Source: Rhynchospora pubera
Taxonomy: Eukaryota > Streptophyta > Magnoliopsida > Poales > Cyperaceae
Assembly: GCA_028095005.1 (NCBI GenBank)
Contig: JAMFTS010000069.1
Coordinates: forward strand, 36,753 to 100,752
Length of the DNA stretch: 64,000 nt
Direction: 5' to 3'
Shown here: piece by piece, positions 1 through 11,787 of the stretch
Layout of the letters: the number at the start of each line of letters is the position of its first letter
Numbering within the stretch: position 1 is the first letter of the stretch
Notes under the pieces: model-generated
What the model saw: the letters and a program-made list of their open reading frames with translations, nothing else
What the model was told of the DNA's origin: nothing
Databases searched by the model: none
Program-made: the position numbers and the translations under genes

Positions 1-613
1 ATATTAAAAGTTACATCATACATATATTTTCAGCAAAAAAAAAAATTACGGACCATGCTGACACGAAATCCTGGCTTCGCCACTGATTTTATCCACTAGC
101 GCTTCAATTAATCATATACGTGATCTAAAGTATGAAATTGCTCTCATTGATTGGACTTTCATTTTTATTTTGACCTCACAGCTTTCACCATAAATCATAA
201 ATTTGCTGATTAGCAATCCCACGATAACAAATTTGTAAATGAATTGCATGGGCATATTTTTGATGCGAGATTATCCTAAATTTGAGTTGAAATTATGTTG
301 TGGTCATTAGTTGTGGTATCTATTTTGTTTTCCTAGACGTTATCAACTGGAATCAGGTTTATCCTATTTCAGTTTCCATCTATATGTATGTCATTAAAAT
401 CTGTCTTCAATTGTTTTAAAATACAATCTTAATTTTGGCATTTATTGGTGTTCAGTTTTGAAATGTGTAGGGCTAATGCAGGGAAATAAATGGGTTGCCA
501 TTCCATTGCAGTTCTAGTATATATATATATTTGTTCATAAAAAAATTTATTTGGTTATGCCAAAAACTCACCTCTTGCCATTGGAGACAAGGTATAGCTT
601 TTGAATTTCCTTC
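1..613. other. AT-rich non-coding flank
   Basis: No supported gene. Short open frames here are not conserved-looking and sit in AT-rich sequence. A phrase near position 70-85 (CCTGGCTTCGCCACTG) resembles ends of degraded plant repeats, but no boundaries could be set. Confidence 0.6.
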
Positions 614-770
614 GGCTCCGTTTGGATACGTGTGGGAAGAAAGAAGAAGGGAAGAAGGGAAGACAATTTATTATAAACAATTCAAACTCTTCACAAAATT
701 ACATACTTTCCAATACTTCTTCCCACTTCTTTCCTTCTTCCCTTCTTCCCACACCTATCCAAACGGAGCC
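614..770. mobile_element. MITE with long terminal inverted repeats
   Basis: The ends are inverted copies: the left end reads GGCTCCGTTTGGATA and the right end is its reverse complement, TATCCAAACGGAGCC. The inner arms (GTGTGGGAAG against CTTCCCACAC) extend the pairing to about 45 bp per side. The 157-bp unit is flanked on both sides by TTC (611-613 and 771-773), a 3-bp target-site duplication. Length, fold-back structure and the CCGTTTGG end fit a PIF/Harbinger (Tourist-like) miniature element; superfamily is inferred from end motif and TSD length. A 120-aa open frame across it (495-857) is a by-product of the inverted repeat and is not a gene. Confidence 0.8.
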
Positions 771-3490
771 TTCATGATTCCTTTTTCTTTACAATTAATT
801 CTTTTATATTTTCTTTCTTATTATTGGTTCCTGATTGAAGAAGCTTTTCTGATTTGATGTATATTATATCCAAACGCAGCTGATTCATTTCTTAAGAACA
901 TTTTGCCTGTTGCTTCGGATTAGGTACAGTTGTTACTTGCCACTTTTTAAGGTATTCCTTATTTTACTTACAAACAAATATCTGAAATTGTGAAAACGTG
1001 TAATGGGCTAATGGCGGATATATAATTTATTAACCAGATATTAAATAAGATATAGTGATGCCATAATTTATTACTGATATTTCATATTATATTCTCATTT
1101 CTGTTTCTGTTGATGTAAATTATTTAATATTTTCTATTTCTGACTGTTGGCGTTTGTGTTTTATGCCATATGAAATAGATTGCCAAAAATTGAGGGGAGA
1201 AAAAGGAAATAAAAAGGCCTATGAAGTCGACATGATTGTTTCATGATGTTAGAAATTGGAATCAGGTTCAAATATTCAATGCATTTATTTGAGATGTCCT
1301 CCATGGAAAAACTTAGCAATCTTTAAGCAGCCCTAATAGTGTACCGAATATTTAGGTTCTAATTTTTTAGTTACTTTTGGAATGATATATATAGGTTTCT
1401 TTTAACTAGACAAAGGTTTTGACCAAATAAATCTCAATTTTTCCTCATGTTTTTAAGCACCCAGTGATTGCATCTTCACAATATGATTATTATCATAATC
1501 TTTAGTTGCCTTCTTACTTCCTTCTTTTTTTTTCTTTTTTTTTTTTTTTGCAAGAGTAGACATTCATTTGTAAATGCTGGTATAGTGACTCAACTAGCAT
1601 TGTACTTTTTTGCCATATATTAATTTGAGCATGTACCATGCTTTTGTTGTTCTGTTTTTTACAAGCTCAACACGTCTAGTAATGGCTATGCATTTAGTAG
1701 TCAAGCCTTTTATTTATTTCCTGTTTTATTATAGACAAGAAAATCACCTATATTGTAATCTTTTTTTATGACCACAAACTTGTAAATGTGGAATAGCATC
1801 AGGTGAACCGTCATGATTAGCAACTAAGGTAATAAAATATAAAATCTAAAAAGGACTTCTTTGGAGGATGTTAAGCATAAGAATCTAATATAAACATATA
1901 TGAAATGATAATATAGAGACAGATGGAAATTTAGTCCATTTTAGATATAGCATGTAATTTCATAAATATGCTGGTATGATCGAAAGAATTCGTTCAATTC
2001 AATGTTCTATTGGAAAATTAATAAAGTTAACTGAAGAAATGAATCAAGTACCAAATAATCTAAACTTATGACTTTTGCTTACAGGATCACTGTTTTGTGG
2101 AGGAGCATCACATCTTGATTGTGTTTAAGAAGAGGGATACAATCGGTCTTCGTTTAGATCATATTATTTATGATGTGATCCTTCTGCACCACTTTTAATT
2201 TTCTCTTGATCAGCTTCATCGAATGTTTGAGCTTTAATCGGTCTTCGTTTCTTTCTTTCGCTAGATGTAATCTGATATAAAAATAAATAGCAACTATCGT
2301 CATTATTTTTTTCTCTTTTGTTCTTCGATTATGCTTATTAGTAATTTGGTATTTGAAAATAAAATGAAGATGTCAATAATAATGGTTCTTATGTGTGCCA
2401 TACGCCATGCTATGCTGGCTTTTTTGTTAGATAAAGGTAATTAGTGGTTCCATTTTAGGTCGTTTGTTACTTTAAAATTTAAGATGATAATTAGTAATAG
2501 ATCAAATTGAAAAATTAAAGTTCGCCATATGAAATATGAAAGGTTGTAAAAAAAAAAATATCGAGGGATGGGCTCTGTTGGAATTAATTAGTTATTTGCA
2601 TTTAAATTAGGGATACATGGACTAGCAAAAAAAAATCAGTAAAATATTAAATTAATTGGGAAATAAAATCTAATCATATAGGTATTAGTCACTTAAGGAG
2701 TTTGGCCGAACAATGACAAGAAAACATGTGAAATAAAAAAAAATGACATGTTCGCACATAGAACACAAAACACAAATGAATACTATTCTTGAAATTTACT
2801 ATATGCTGTTCATTTTTAATTAGGCATTAACAAACGTTGTTCGCATCTTATCTGTCTCTTCATTTTTACAAATTAAGTTGCATCAACTCCAATACATAGA
2901 TTAATAACAATCAGAAGTAACTGATATGAGTAATTAATGACATTAAATTAATTTAATTAAATTTTTTACATGACGCATTAATTACTTGATTTGTTGAAAT
3001 CTTTAATGTGATTTTTCTTATTGCAAATTCCCATCAAGTACCGGTAAAATAATAGAATTCAGTTTTAATTGAGTACGTATTATTTTGGATATCTTTAAAA
3101 TATTTTCGTTATAAAATTTAAACATAATATATCAGATTATCTCTTTTCTTAATCATCATCCCATTAAAAGGTACAAAATTTAATAGTATTTTAGAATAAT
3201 CGAATCAAACTAACCATTAACAAAATTCTACTCTAATTTATTAAAAAATTTTGAGACCATGTTAGCTAATGCTTATTTAACCCTCATGTCCTTCATCATC
3301 GTTAACAAACATCAATAAATTAATCCAAAAGTTTTTACTATTTTCGGACTAAATATAATTAAATTGCACAAATAAAAAAAATACAAAACTATATTATATA
3401 TATAAGATAATATATTAAATTTCACAAATAAAAAAAAAACTATATTAAATTGCACAAATCCAAAAGTTTTTACTATTTAGTACAACATGT

Positions 3491-3532
3491 ATCGAGCAAA
3501 GCTCGATCTACCCACCTTGTAGGTAATACTAG
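3491..3532 (-). other. Helitron-like terminal motif (left of a head-to-head pair)
   Basis: On the minus strand CTAGTATTACC leads to AGGTGGGTAG and then a perfect hairpin at 3491-3507 (stem ATCGAGC/GCTCGAT, loop TTT). A similar arrangement lies at 3641-3669 in the opposite orientation. Plant Helitron ends often carry CTAG or TACTAG next to a GGTGGGTA-like stretch and a short GC hairpin. That comparison is from memory and no full element was delimited. Confidence 0.3.
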
Positions 3533-3640
3533 CGGGCTTTGTCGTTTAACATGCATGCTTCCAGAAAATTAATATCGACTTAATAATCATTTGCATAGTC
3601 TGAAAAAACTGCTATTGATTAGCATCTTTCTTTAATTATT

Positions 3641-3669
3641 ACTAGGTGGGTAGCAGCGGCTTCGCCGCT
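3641..3669 (+). other. Helitron-like terminal motif (right of a head-to-head pair)
   Basis: ACTAGGTGGGTAG is followed by the hairpin AGCGGC-TTC-GCCGCT. It shares GGTGGGTAG and the hairpin position with the minus-strand motif at 3491-3532, but the stem sequence differs completely while pairing is kept. Confidence 0.3.
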
Positions 3670-6416
3670 ATTTGATTTTCCTTTTTACTTTCTGATGAAA
3701 ATTAAGCTTCAATAAAATAATGAAAGAAATGAATATTAATTCAACCGCAATTTCGTTGCGCTATGTTTTTTTTAAATTGAGAATAATTCAAACTATTTCG
3801 TCAAATTTCTAGGTCTATTTGGTAATGTATAACTTCTTAAGAAATGTAATTTAACATAAATTTGTTTACAAATTCAACATTATTTTGCTAATTATTTAAC
3901 ATATTTGGTATCATATAATTTCTTAAGAATTTATATATTCTCAAACCTAAAAAATAAAATTTTGTTGGTATTATATAATTTTAAATTTGTTGGGCTTGTT
4001 GTCATTAGATGACGCATGGTGCAAAAATTTCTTTACTTTATTATTATTATTTTAGATATGTCTGAAAACAGTACATAAAGTTATCTCAACCTCAAAACAA
4101 TGTTATCCCTAAGAACAGTGAAATTTCATACCATCATTTGTCCAGAAAATGACTCTTATACCATGCGTGATATCTCTGTCATGGCTATATATTTTTTTAA
4201 ATTCAAATTGGTTCTTAAATTTCAGTATTTATCGTTGTGGTCACCTAATCATCTTTAATCAAATCAAGAACCAACATCTAAGTCAGTGACTAAAACATAG
4301 TTAGTAGACACAATTTATAATTGAATTGTAAATACCTGAATGTCAACAGCTAAACATTACAAACAAAAACATAAAATAAATGATCCTGGGAACCACTCAA
4401 TTTTTTACTGAAAAGAAAGCATTGTTTTATAAAACGGGGCAGCTGTAACTGGTTCCCGTTTCAAACAACAATTTTTGCTCATCTCCAAAACTACTTGTCA
4501 TTAAGGATCATAAAATTGAACATGAACAGTTGTACCGATTAAGCGGTTCTCTAATAGGTGTATGGCCACGAACCACCTACACAGTTGCCCCATAAAACAG
4601 TAAAGAATTCAAAGTTTTGTTCAAGTAATAATATGTTGCAACTGAAGTGAAAACTGAATCAAGTAAAGCTAACTAAGCAAAGTCCAGTGAATCAGAATCA
4701 AGAATGCTTGTACACATTTCATAATCAATTAATGCAAGCTAGCTTATTCAAATAAATAGAAATGAATCTGCATATGTCAGTATTGTAACACATCCCGAGT
4801 TCAATAATGCAGAAAGAAGCTTGAAAAGAAAAGGTATCTGCAAAGGCTATACGTTCACACTTAAAATAGCTTGCTTAATTGAAATGCTCTTTTTGACTCC
4901 GGAACTCCTCCACCTGTCAATATTAAAAAATAAATCTCAAAGAGCAAGCCAGAAACATATGGACCTAAGAAATAGAACTCACCATTAGACATGAATAAAA
5001 AAGAGGATCCTTAGTGGCTGTTAGAAAGCAAAACAATAGAACTTACCAATATGCCCATATAAATAAAGAGAGCGAATTGAGCAGAAATTATCATGTGACA
5101 TTTTTCTAAATTTTATTAACTTCCACGTAGAGAAAAGAATGAGGAAAAGAAGTAGTTTATTAATTAATATTCACAATATTAATTTTGAGTTATCAATTAT
5201 CATATTGAACAAAAGAAAATATAAATTTAGGGAAAAATGGCTAAAAGTTGAACCCTTCCAACCATCCTTGAATTACCTTAGATTTTATAAACATAAAAAA
5301 GAAAAGAAACTACAACAATTGTCCTGAAATTGACAGAGACCATCACCTTCTAACATATTACAGAGATATAGAATTGAAAATGCTCTAAAATTATTTCATA
5401 CATATTAATTCACATGACCAGGGAAACTGGATGCTCTACAATTGAAAATGCATCGAGATTACAAAGATATAGAATCTAAACAGTTCCAAAAGCAATTGCA
5501 ATCAGGTGACTTGCAGTTGCACTATCATTATGGCAAGCACCGTCCCTTTTGAACGATGAGATGAATTATTACTTTGGAAAACAAATAAAACTGGAAACAC
5601 TAATAATTACCATAAAACAGCCAAATTGCAAAAGAAGGCCATCCACCTGACCGTTTCTACACCAGGACAAAACCACTGTGCAAATGAACTGACGGCCAAG
5701 AGCTTGCTCTATTCTCTTAGCACACTTTATTCGAAATTGTCTGGTGGAGAGACTTAAGTTGGGCATTCCGCTTGTCTATTGCAGTAAATACATGTCATTG
5801 CGTTCCAAGAGCTAGTTAGCCTGATCGATGTGACCCTGGATCTTGTTATAAGAATCAATGGGAAACTAAACTAAATCTTTCTAAGCATCCTTCTCATGCA
5901 CATTCAGTTCCTAACACACACAATTGTAATATTGCCAAAACATTCTAATAGAAACTCAACAATGATGAAAAGCTAAATAGAGAAGTGCTAGGATAACTAG
6001 AGAAGAAAACAACTCAAACACCGATCTCTTCATACAATAATTTGTTACACAATACCTCAGAATTGATGCCAATAAAAACCCGACCAATTAATAAACCAAA
6101 TTGAAAAATAAATAACAACTCTTTTGATTTTGGTTACTAATTGAAATTAGTTGACACAATTGGTTAACAGAGCTGATAAGCGTCATCCAGCGGAAAATCA
6201 TCCGCGTCATCCAACCCTTCCCTCTCCTTCATTTTTCGCTTTTTTTTCCGCGCGCCTGGGTGAGACGCCCCTCCCTCACGCGTCTTTTCTCCCTCACGCG
6301 TCCTTCCTCCCTCGCCTCCCCTTCCTTCCTCGCTAGCAACCCTTACCCCCTCGCACTGCCTTCCGTCCGTCCCTCCCTCCCTCCCTGGCCATCCAGTTTC
6401 TCTTCCTCTCCCACAC

Positions 6417-7012
6417 ACTTGAACATAAAAAGCAAATAAACTGAATAGATGTAACAACTAATTGAACATAAAAAGCAAATAAACTGAACAAATGTAATAA
6501 ACAATGTGCACTCATACAAAAAAGTAAAAGCAAGTAAATAAACTGAACAGAAATGACAAATAAATTGAATAGTTATAACACATAAATTAAATATATGTCA
6601 CAAACATGCTGACTCATATAAAAAATAAACAGTGAACATAAAATGAACGAATATAACAACTAATTGAACAGTTATATCAAATAAACTGAACAGATGTAAC
6701 AAACAATGTTGACTCATACAAAAAATAAAAGTGAGCAAATAAGCTGAACAGAAATGGCAATTAAATTGAACATAAATAGCAAATAAACTGAACAGATGTA
6801 ACAAAAATGTGAACTCATACAAAAAGTAAAAGTGAGCAAATAAACTGAACATAAATAACAATTAAAATGAACAATTATATCAAATAAACTTAACAGATGT
6901 AACAAACAATGTGGACTCATACAAAAAGTAAAAGTGAGCAAATAAACTGAACAGAAATGACAATTATATTGAACAGTTATATCAAAAAACTGAACAGATG
7001 TAACGTGAGATA
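6417..7012. repeat. tandem array, period about 101 bp, inside MULE-like element A
   Basis: The anchor ACTCATA recurs at 6510, 6612, 6712, 6813 and 6915, so the period is 100-102 bp. Each unit contains smaller blocks such as AAACTGAACAGATGTAACAA and TTGAACATAAA. Long minus-strand frames across it (for example 6714-7265) are low-complexity translations of the array, not genes. Confidence 0.85.
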
Positions 7013-7288
7013 GAATGGAGAGAGAAAAAATAAAAGAAAGAAGGGCCAGTGAGAAACCAAAAAAATCAATATAGAGAAAAATAGAGGAAGCAGAAAGGAA
7101 AGGAAAAGGAAAGGGGACGAAAGGAAAGAAAAATGAAGAAAGAAGAAGGAGCAAAGAGAGAGAGGGGAACTCAAGAAGAAAACACTCGAAGGAAAGAAAA
7201 ATGAAGAAAGAGAGAGAAGGGAGGGGGAGCCGTACCTGGGAGCGGAGGGAGGGAAGGGGAAGCACACTCGAAGGAAGGGAGGTGCGAG

Positions 7289-9055
7289 TGTTAGGAAGTG
7301 TGTAATTTTCAATTTTTAATGCTAATTACAATTTAATTAAGCAATTAAACATCACACACAATGGATCGTGCACAAAAGCCAAATTAACACAAGAGATAGG
7401 TGGAAATTTGTACCTCCCGCGAACTCGTATTCGCGAGGCTCGATCCTACGGCATGAGAATCGATGGGGTGCTCTCCTTCGCCTCCTATTTGCGGCGCCTC
7501 GAGTCCACTATGGTATTAACCAAGTTCTTCTCAATTCGTGCTAGCGAAGAGAAGAACGAGTCTAATCCCTAGCGTTCCCTTTCTTCAACCAATGAACCAA
7601 ACTAATTTGTGGGAGAAAAGGATGCTCAACACATGAGCTTGAGTGGAGAGGAGAGGAGAGGGGGGCGGCGCACCCTTGGGGAAGGGTGGCGGCTAGGTGG
7701 GAAGGGAAAGGGAGGAGAGAGAGGAAGAGACCAAGGAGCCTCCATTAGGTGCCTTATATAGCCTCTTAACCCTAGCCAAGAGTTCACACTATTTACAAGT
7801 GTGCCATCCCCACCTACCACCATACAAGGCCGGCCCCATATAGGGCTTTTATGGGCCACTATTCCATCTCCAATTGGTCCCTTAATTCTATTAATTAAAG
7901 GCCCACTCAAAGCTATTTAATTTGGACATTTAATTTACCAATAAATTAAAGCCCAAATAACTTAATTAAATTAAGTGTGTTGTTTATAAATAATTATTAA
8001 CTTAATAATAATTATTTAGAGATTAGACAATGCATTAATTTATTTCTATATGATCCATTTGACTTAATTAATTATAACGGTCCATAACGCTATTTAATTA
8101 ATTAATCAACTTATCATATTTTGCAATACTCATTATTGCAAATAAATAAATAATGCACGTATGATTAAATATCAATTTTGTGTGACCCTTTGAGGATTTA
8201 TGCTATGTTGGACATGGAATTAAATCGCTATTTAATTCCAATAATCATAAGCGGTATCTAGCAACACGTTATGATTCCCAATTCGCATAAATAGTGTACT
8301 GCTACAATATTTCAATCCTGCATAAGAGAATAAATATGTTTCTCTATTTTGATTCTTATGTCTCACGATATCATCGTATAATCCAAGATAGGAATGTGTC
8401 ATTCTTGCAGATTATACGTTTCTTGATCTAGAGTTGATCGCTTAGTTGCGCGCATACGATCCAACTCCATCAAGGGGCCCAAACAGATATCGTCACTCAC
8501 TAAGTGAATTAATGAGGGACATACGGTTTTCTTGATGATTAGCTTTTCCCCGCACAATTCAAGAGAACATAAATAAAGTCCGTATAGCAGCCTTTATCGG
8601 GAATCAGCGGTAGACAGTATTTATTGAACCTATCCTCATGTGGAAAAGATAAACATCTCAAACTTAGAATCAAAATCATAACGAAATAAACAATGACACA
8701 TAACACAATCCATATGTTTATTTCATTGGGTCAAGTCCTGTACTATGTTCCATAACATATACATATACAATTAAGTTGGTAACTCTTTACCTATGATTAG
8801 TAGAACTTAATCATCACTTAACTTGCATACTAATCTTATATGACAATTAATGTTCCTTGTTAATTATCAAGATTATGGACCATTTATATTTATTATTGTC
8901 ATTCTAAAGAATGATCCACAGAGATCCACAATTAAGATCCTCAACCTGAATGATCTGTCAATAATAAACTTAGGAACAGATGATAAAATATCATCCAAAA
9001 CATAAACTAATAATTAAGTCATTAAATTATTGACTTCTAGGACATAACTCTAACA
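7289..9055 (-). mobile_element. solo LTR (probably Ty1/copia-like)
   Basis: The 1767-bp unit starts TGTTAG and ends CTAACA, and is flanked by the 5-bp duplication GCGAG (7284-7288 and 9056-9060). No second LTR, internal region, primer site or polypurine tract adjoins it, so this is what remains after recombination between two LTRs. Minus-strand orientation is inferred from a TATA-like box on that strand at 7752-7761. Its minus-strand start, TGTTAGAGTTATGTCC, resembles LTR starts of some plant copia families; that assignment is tentative. It is inserted in the purine-rich arm of MULE-like element A. Confidence 0.75.
7752..7761 (-). promoter_or_regulatory. TATA-like box in solo LTR
   Basis: On the minus strand the sequence reads CTATATAAGG, about 1.3 kb from the LTR's 5' end, a plausible position for the U3/R boundary of an LTR this long. 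Confidence 0.4.
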
Positions 9056-9170
9056 GCGAGCGCTCAGATATGTCGGATCGGATCGATGCGCTAGATGAGA
9101 GGTGCGCTGCGCTCGTGGATGATAGGGCTGATATTAAGATGGATGGTATGTAGTAATTACCATTGGTTAA

Positions 9171-11277
9171 ACTTGTTTACCAACTCTTCTGATAATAATA
9201 GTCAGGAAGATATCTGGTTAAACTTGCATTTATCTATCAACTAATAGAATAACTTACAATTAAATTTTGGATAAGGAAATATGTACCTGACAAATTTGGG
9301 ATTTTATTTCCTATGCAACTCATTAAAACTCTCATTCTTTCTAACATTCGCATGCTCCACGGCTTTACTCTTCAAAAGGGGCAATTCAAAAGTCATCAAT
9401 TTGCCTTGTAAAACTTGTCACAGTCCGAAAAATTATTCTCATAATCATTCTCAATCTCGGTTGCAAAGGTAGAAAATCTCTTATGGAGCTTTTTCGGAGG
9501 CGGTTCACCTCATGTGGTGGTGGTGTGGACGGTTCATCTCGTTGAAGGCATTAAGAGGAACGGAAAAGTTTTGCCATCTTTTTTTTCTAAGTGAGGGGAA
9601 GACTTGGCAGAGGAGCAGCATAAGAGGCGGTGGGGACCAGAAAGGGTTGATCTCAGTGAGAGAGAGAGGACTTAGGGTTTGACCAACACCCACCGACATG
9701 GATCCCCCCCCCCATCTGCCACCTTCAACCTCCAACGAAACTCCCCCCATTTGGCTCTAGACTGCGGTCCGCGGAGAGGAGATCGAGTGGTCAGTGGATG
9801 AGGAAGGAAGGTCACGTGGAGGAGGAGGAGGAGGAGGAGGCGTCTGCGGATGCGATTGGCAGGGAAAGAGAGGAGAGAATGTGGGAACGTGTACTCCATC
9901 TGTTTATTCGCTGATCAATGGATCAGATCGATCGATCTGCGATAAAACTATTGAACGGTAAGATAGCCGTGTCTCCAGCGAAACAAAAAAACGGACCACG
10001 AACACTCACGGGTTTTAATTAATACAATATCTATAGATGAGAAACTACAAATATTAGTAGCCTTGACAGGTGTTAAGAAAATAATCGCCATGTGTCGACC
10101 ATGCTTTGCCTTAGTGGTGGAGAGGCCGACCCCGAAACTAAAAAAGGAATAAAATAATCGAATAATAACATGTCCATACTAAAAAATACAAAATAAAAGT
10201 ATTTCTGTAAGCATCATCTGACAAAAAATATGCCATTTTTTTCTTATGCTAGCATATTTCAATAAAAGCTACATATATCTATTAATTTAAATTTAGCTGT
10301 CCGATTTTTTAAAAATTTAAGAAAATTGATTTCATTATATGGTGGAAACCTATTGAAGAAAAAAAAAAACAATTACATAAGACACCTTTTAATTGGTACC
10401 CTTTCGTGTAGGAGGTATATACTCGATTGTATCTTTTCGTAAGACACTTTTTAAGACTTCACTTAATATGCACTTTTTAGTCGCACCTTTTAGAGCCACC
10501 CACGCATCTTTATTATATGTAAAATTCCAACAAAATGTTGAAACTAGATTGGAACAAACTAACCATTCAATAATAAATTATTATATTATAATTTTTTCTT
10601 GTTCTTGTTTTTATTCTTAACTAACCACCCAAACAACATCTCTTAATTTAAAAATAAACAATTCTTCACCATTTTTTATTCACCACCCTTATTCTTGAAC
10701 AAACTATTCTATTCTTATTCACCACACTTCTAAACACATGGTAATACTTACATTGAATGAATGCCAAAAATTAGTCCAATGAAATCCAGTTAATTGGTTT
10801 TTATTTAGTTCTATAATCTATTTGATGCAGGTAATCAAGTTTGGTTAAGGTTTTAGATGCTAACTTTCATTCAAGGTCTAATTCCCTAGGAAGAACTTAT
10901 TTCTAGGAAGAAGTCATTTTTCTCTTTATTCCTAACTTGTTTGGATGTCTAATAAGAAGTTATTCCTAAGAAGAAGCTATTCTTCTTTATTCCTAAGCAA
11001 TCCAAACGAGGTCTTAAGTTTAACCTTCAATTCTCGTGAAAACCTTAAGTTTCAACTCTCTTTTTTGGACTTACGTTTTCTAGATTTACCTTTCTAATTT
11101 AAGGATATCCTATATCATTTGATACTAAGTAGAGATATACATTTCGTTAAATCCTGGGTTGGTCTAGCCAAGGCCTTAGTCTAACTACCTATCGATCAAG
11201 CCAAGGCCTTAGTCTATTGGACAAAACCTTCAATTCAAGAGAGAGAAGGCCTTATTTTATTTTTCTTGCATCGTATC
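9171..11277. other. non-coding stretch between the two MULE-like elements
   Basis: No recognisable gene. It holds a short GGA microsatellite (about 9820-9840) within a purine-rich part (9490-9900), a weak fold-back sequence (10934-11013), a block at about 10488-10535 resembling part of the right flank (63299-63345), and a direct repeat of AGCCAAGGCCTTAGTCTA (about 11167 and 11199). Minus-strand frames of 75-81 codons at 9505-9899 are composition-driven and match nothing I recognise. Confidence 0.5.
10934..11013. repeat. degenerate fold-back (MITE-like) sequence
   Basis: The left arm contains CTTGTTTGGATG and the right arm CAATCCAAACGAGGTC, imperfect inverted copies about 70 bp apart, with further self-complementary TTATTCCTAAGAAG blocks between. 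It resembles a decayed CCGTTTGG-type MITE. No TSD could be set. Confidence 0.3.
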
Positions 11278-11536
11278 AATATAAAACAGAAATTATAACC
11301 ACCATCGCGATTTATGCAATCGCTACCATCGCTAACCTCAATTTCCCTCCCGCGCGCTCCCCTCTTCTTCAGATGCGCTCTCCTCCCCTCCCGCGCGCTC
11401 CCCTCCTTCCCTAGCGCGTTCATCTTCTCCACCTCTTCTCTTCCCTTCTCTGCCACACTCCCCTCCGTCCCTCTTCACTCTCCTTCTACCTCCGTGTCTT
11501 TTCTTCTCTTCTCTGTCTTTCCTCTGACAAGCAAGA

Positions 11537-11787
11537 AAACAAATTGAACATATAGAATAACAAATTGAACATATGAATGAACAAAGTGAACATATACACC
11601 AACAAAGTGAGACATAAAATAAACACAGAACTCTGACGCACAGCAAAACAAATTGAACACATAGAAGTAACAAATTGAACATATAGAATAACAAATTGAA
11701 CATATAGAATAACAAATTGAACATATAAATGAACAAAGTGAACATATACACATAATTCTGACAAGCAAGAAAACAAATTGAACATAT
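11537..11787. repeat. tandem array, left part (interrupted by Athila)
   Basis: Sub-units ACAAATTGAACATATAGAAT and ACAAAGTGAACATATACACC repeat here. The array is cut at 11787 by the Athila insertion and resumes at 59649. Minus-strand open frames (11338-11832 and overlapping ones) are translations of the repeat. Confidence 0.85.

Larger units (their letters stand above)
774..6158. other. AT-rich intergenic region, no supported gene
   Basis: About 5.4 kb with no recognisable coding domain, rRNA or tRNA. It contains T-runs (for example 1526-1548) and the Helitron-like ends listed separately. A 65-codon minus-strand open frame at 5569-5766 is the only stretch that looks mildly exon-like (less AT-rich), but I recognise no family and see no partner exons, so it is not called as a gene. 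Confidence 0.6.
6168..9161. mobile_element. non-autonomous MULE-like element A, split by a solo LTR
   Basis: Flanked by a perfect 9-bp duplication ATTGGTTAA (6159-6167 and 9162-9170), the TSD length of Mutator-like elements. The left end begins CAGAGCTGATAAGCG. The right end, read inward on the minus strand, begins GGTAATTACTACATACCATC, which resembles the right end of element B at 60393. Inside are a pyrimidine-rich arm (about 6200-6416), a 101-bp tandem array and a purine-rich arm (about 7013-7283). Without the inserted LTR and one TSD it is about 1222 bp, close to element B's 1241 bp. No transposase is present. The terminal inverted repeats are weak; the 9-bp TSD and shared architecture carry the call. 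Confidence 0.6.

Noticed and set aside
1..110. Transposon-end-like phrase near the left edge (CCTGGCTTCGCCACTG)
   Set aside because: The window begins too close to it; no boundaries or TSD can be seen.
9505..9899. Two overlapping minus-strand ORFs (75 and 81 aa) as first exons of a host gene
   Set aside because: Composition is driven by GGA and CCT runs, with no recognisable domain or further exons.
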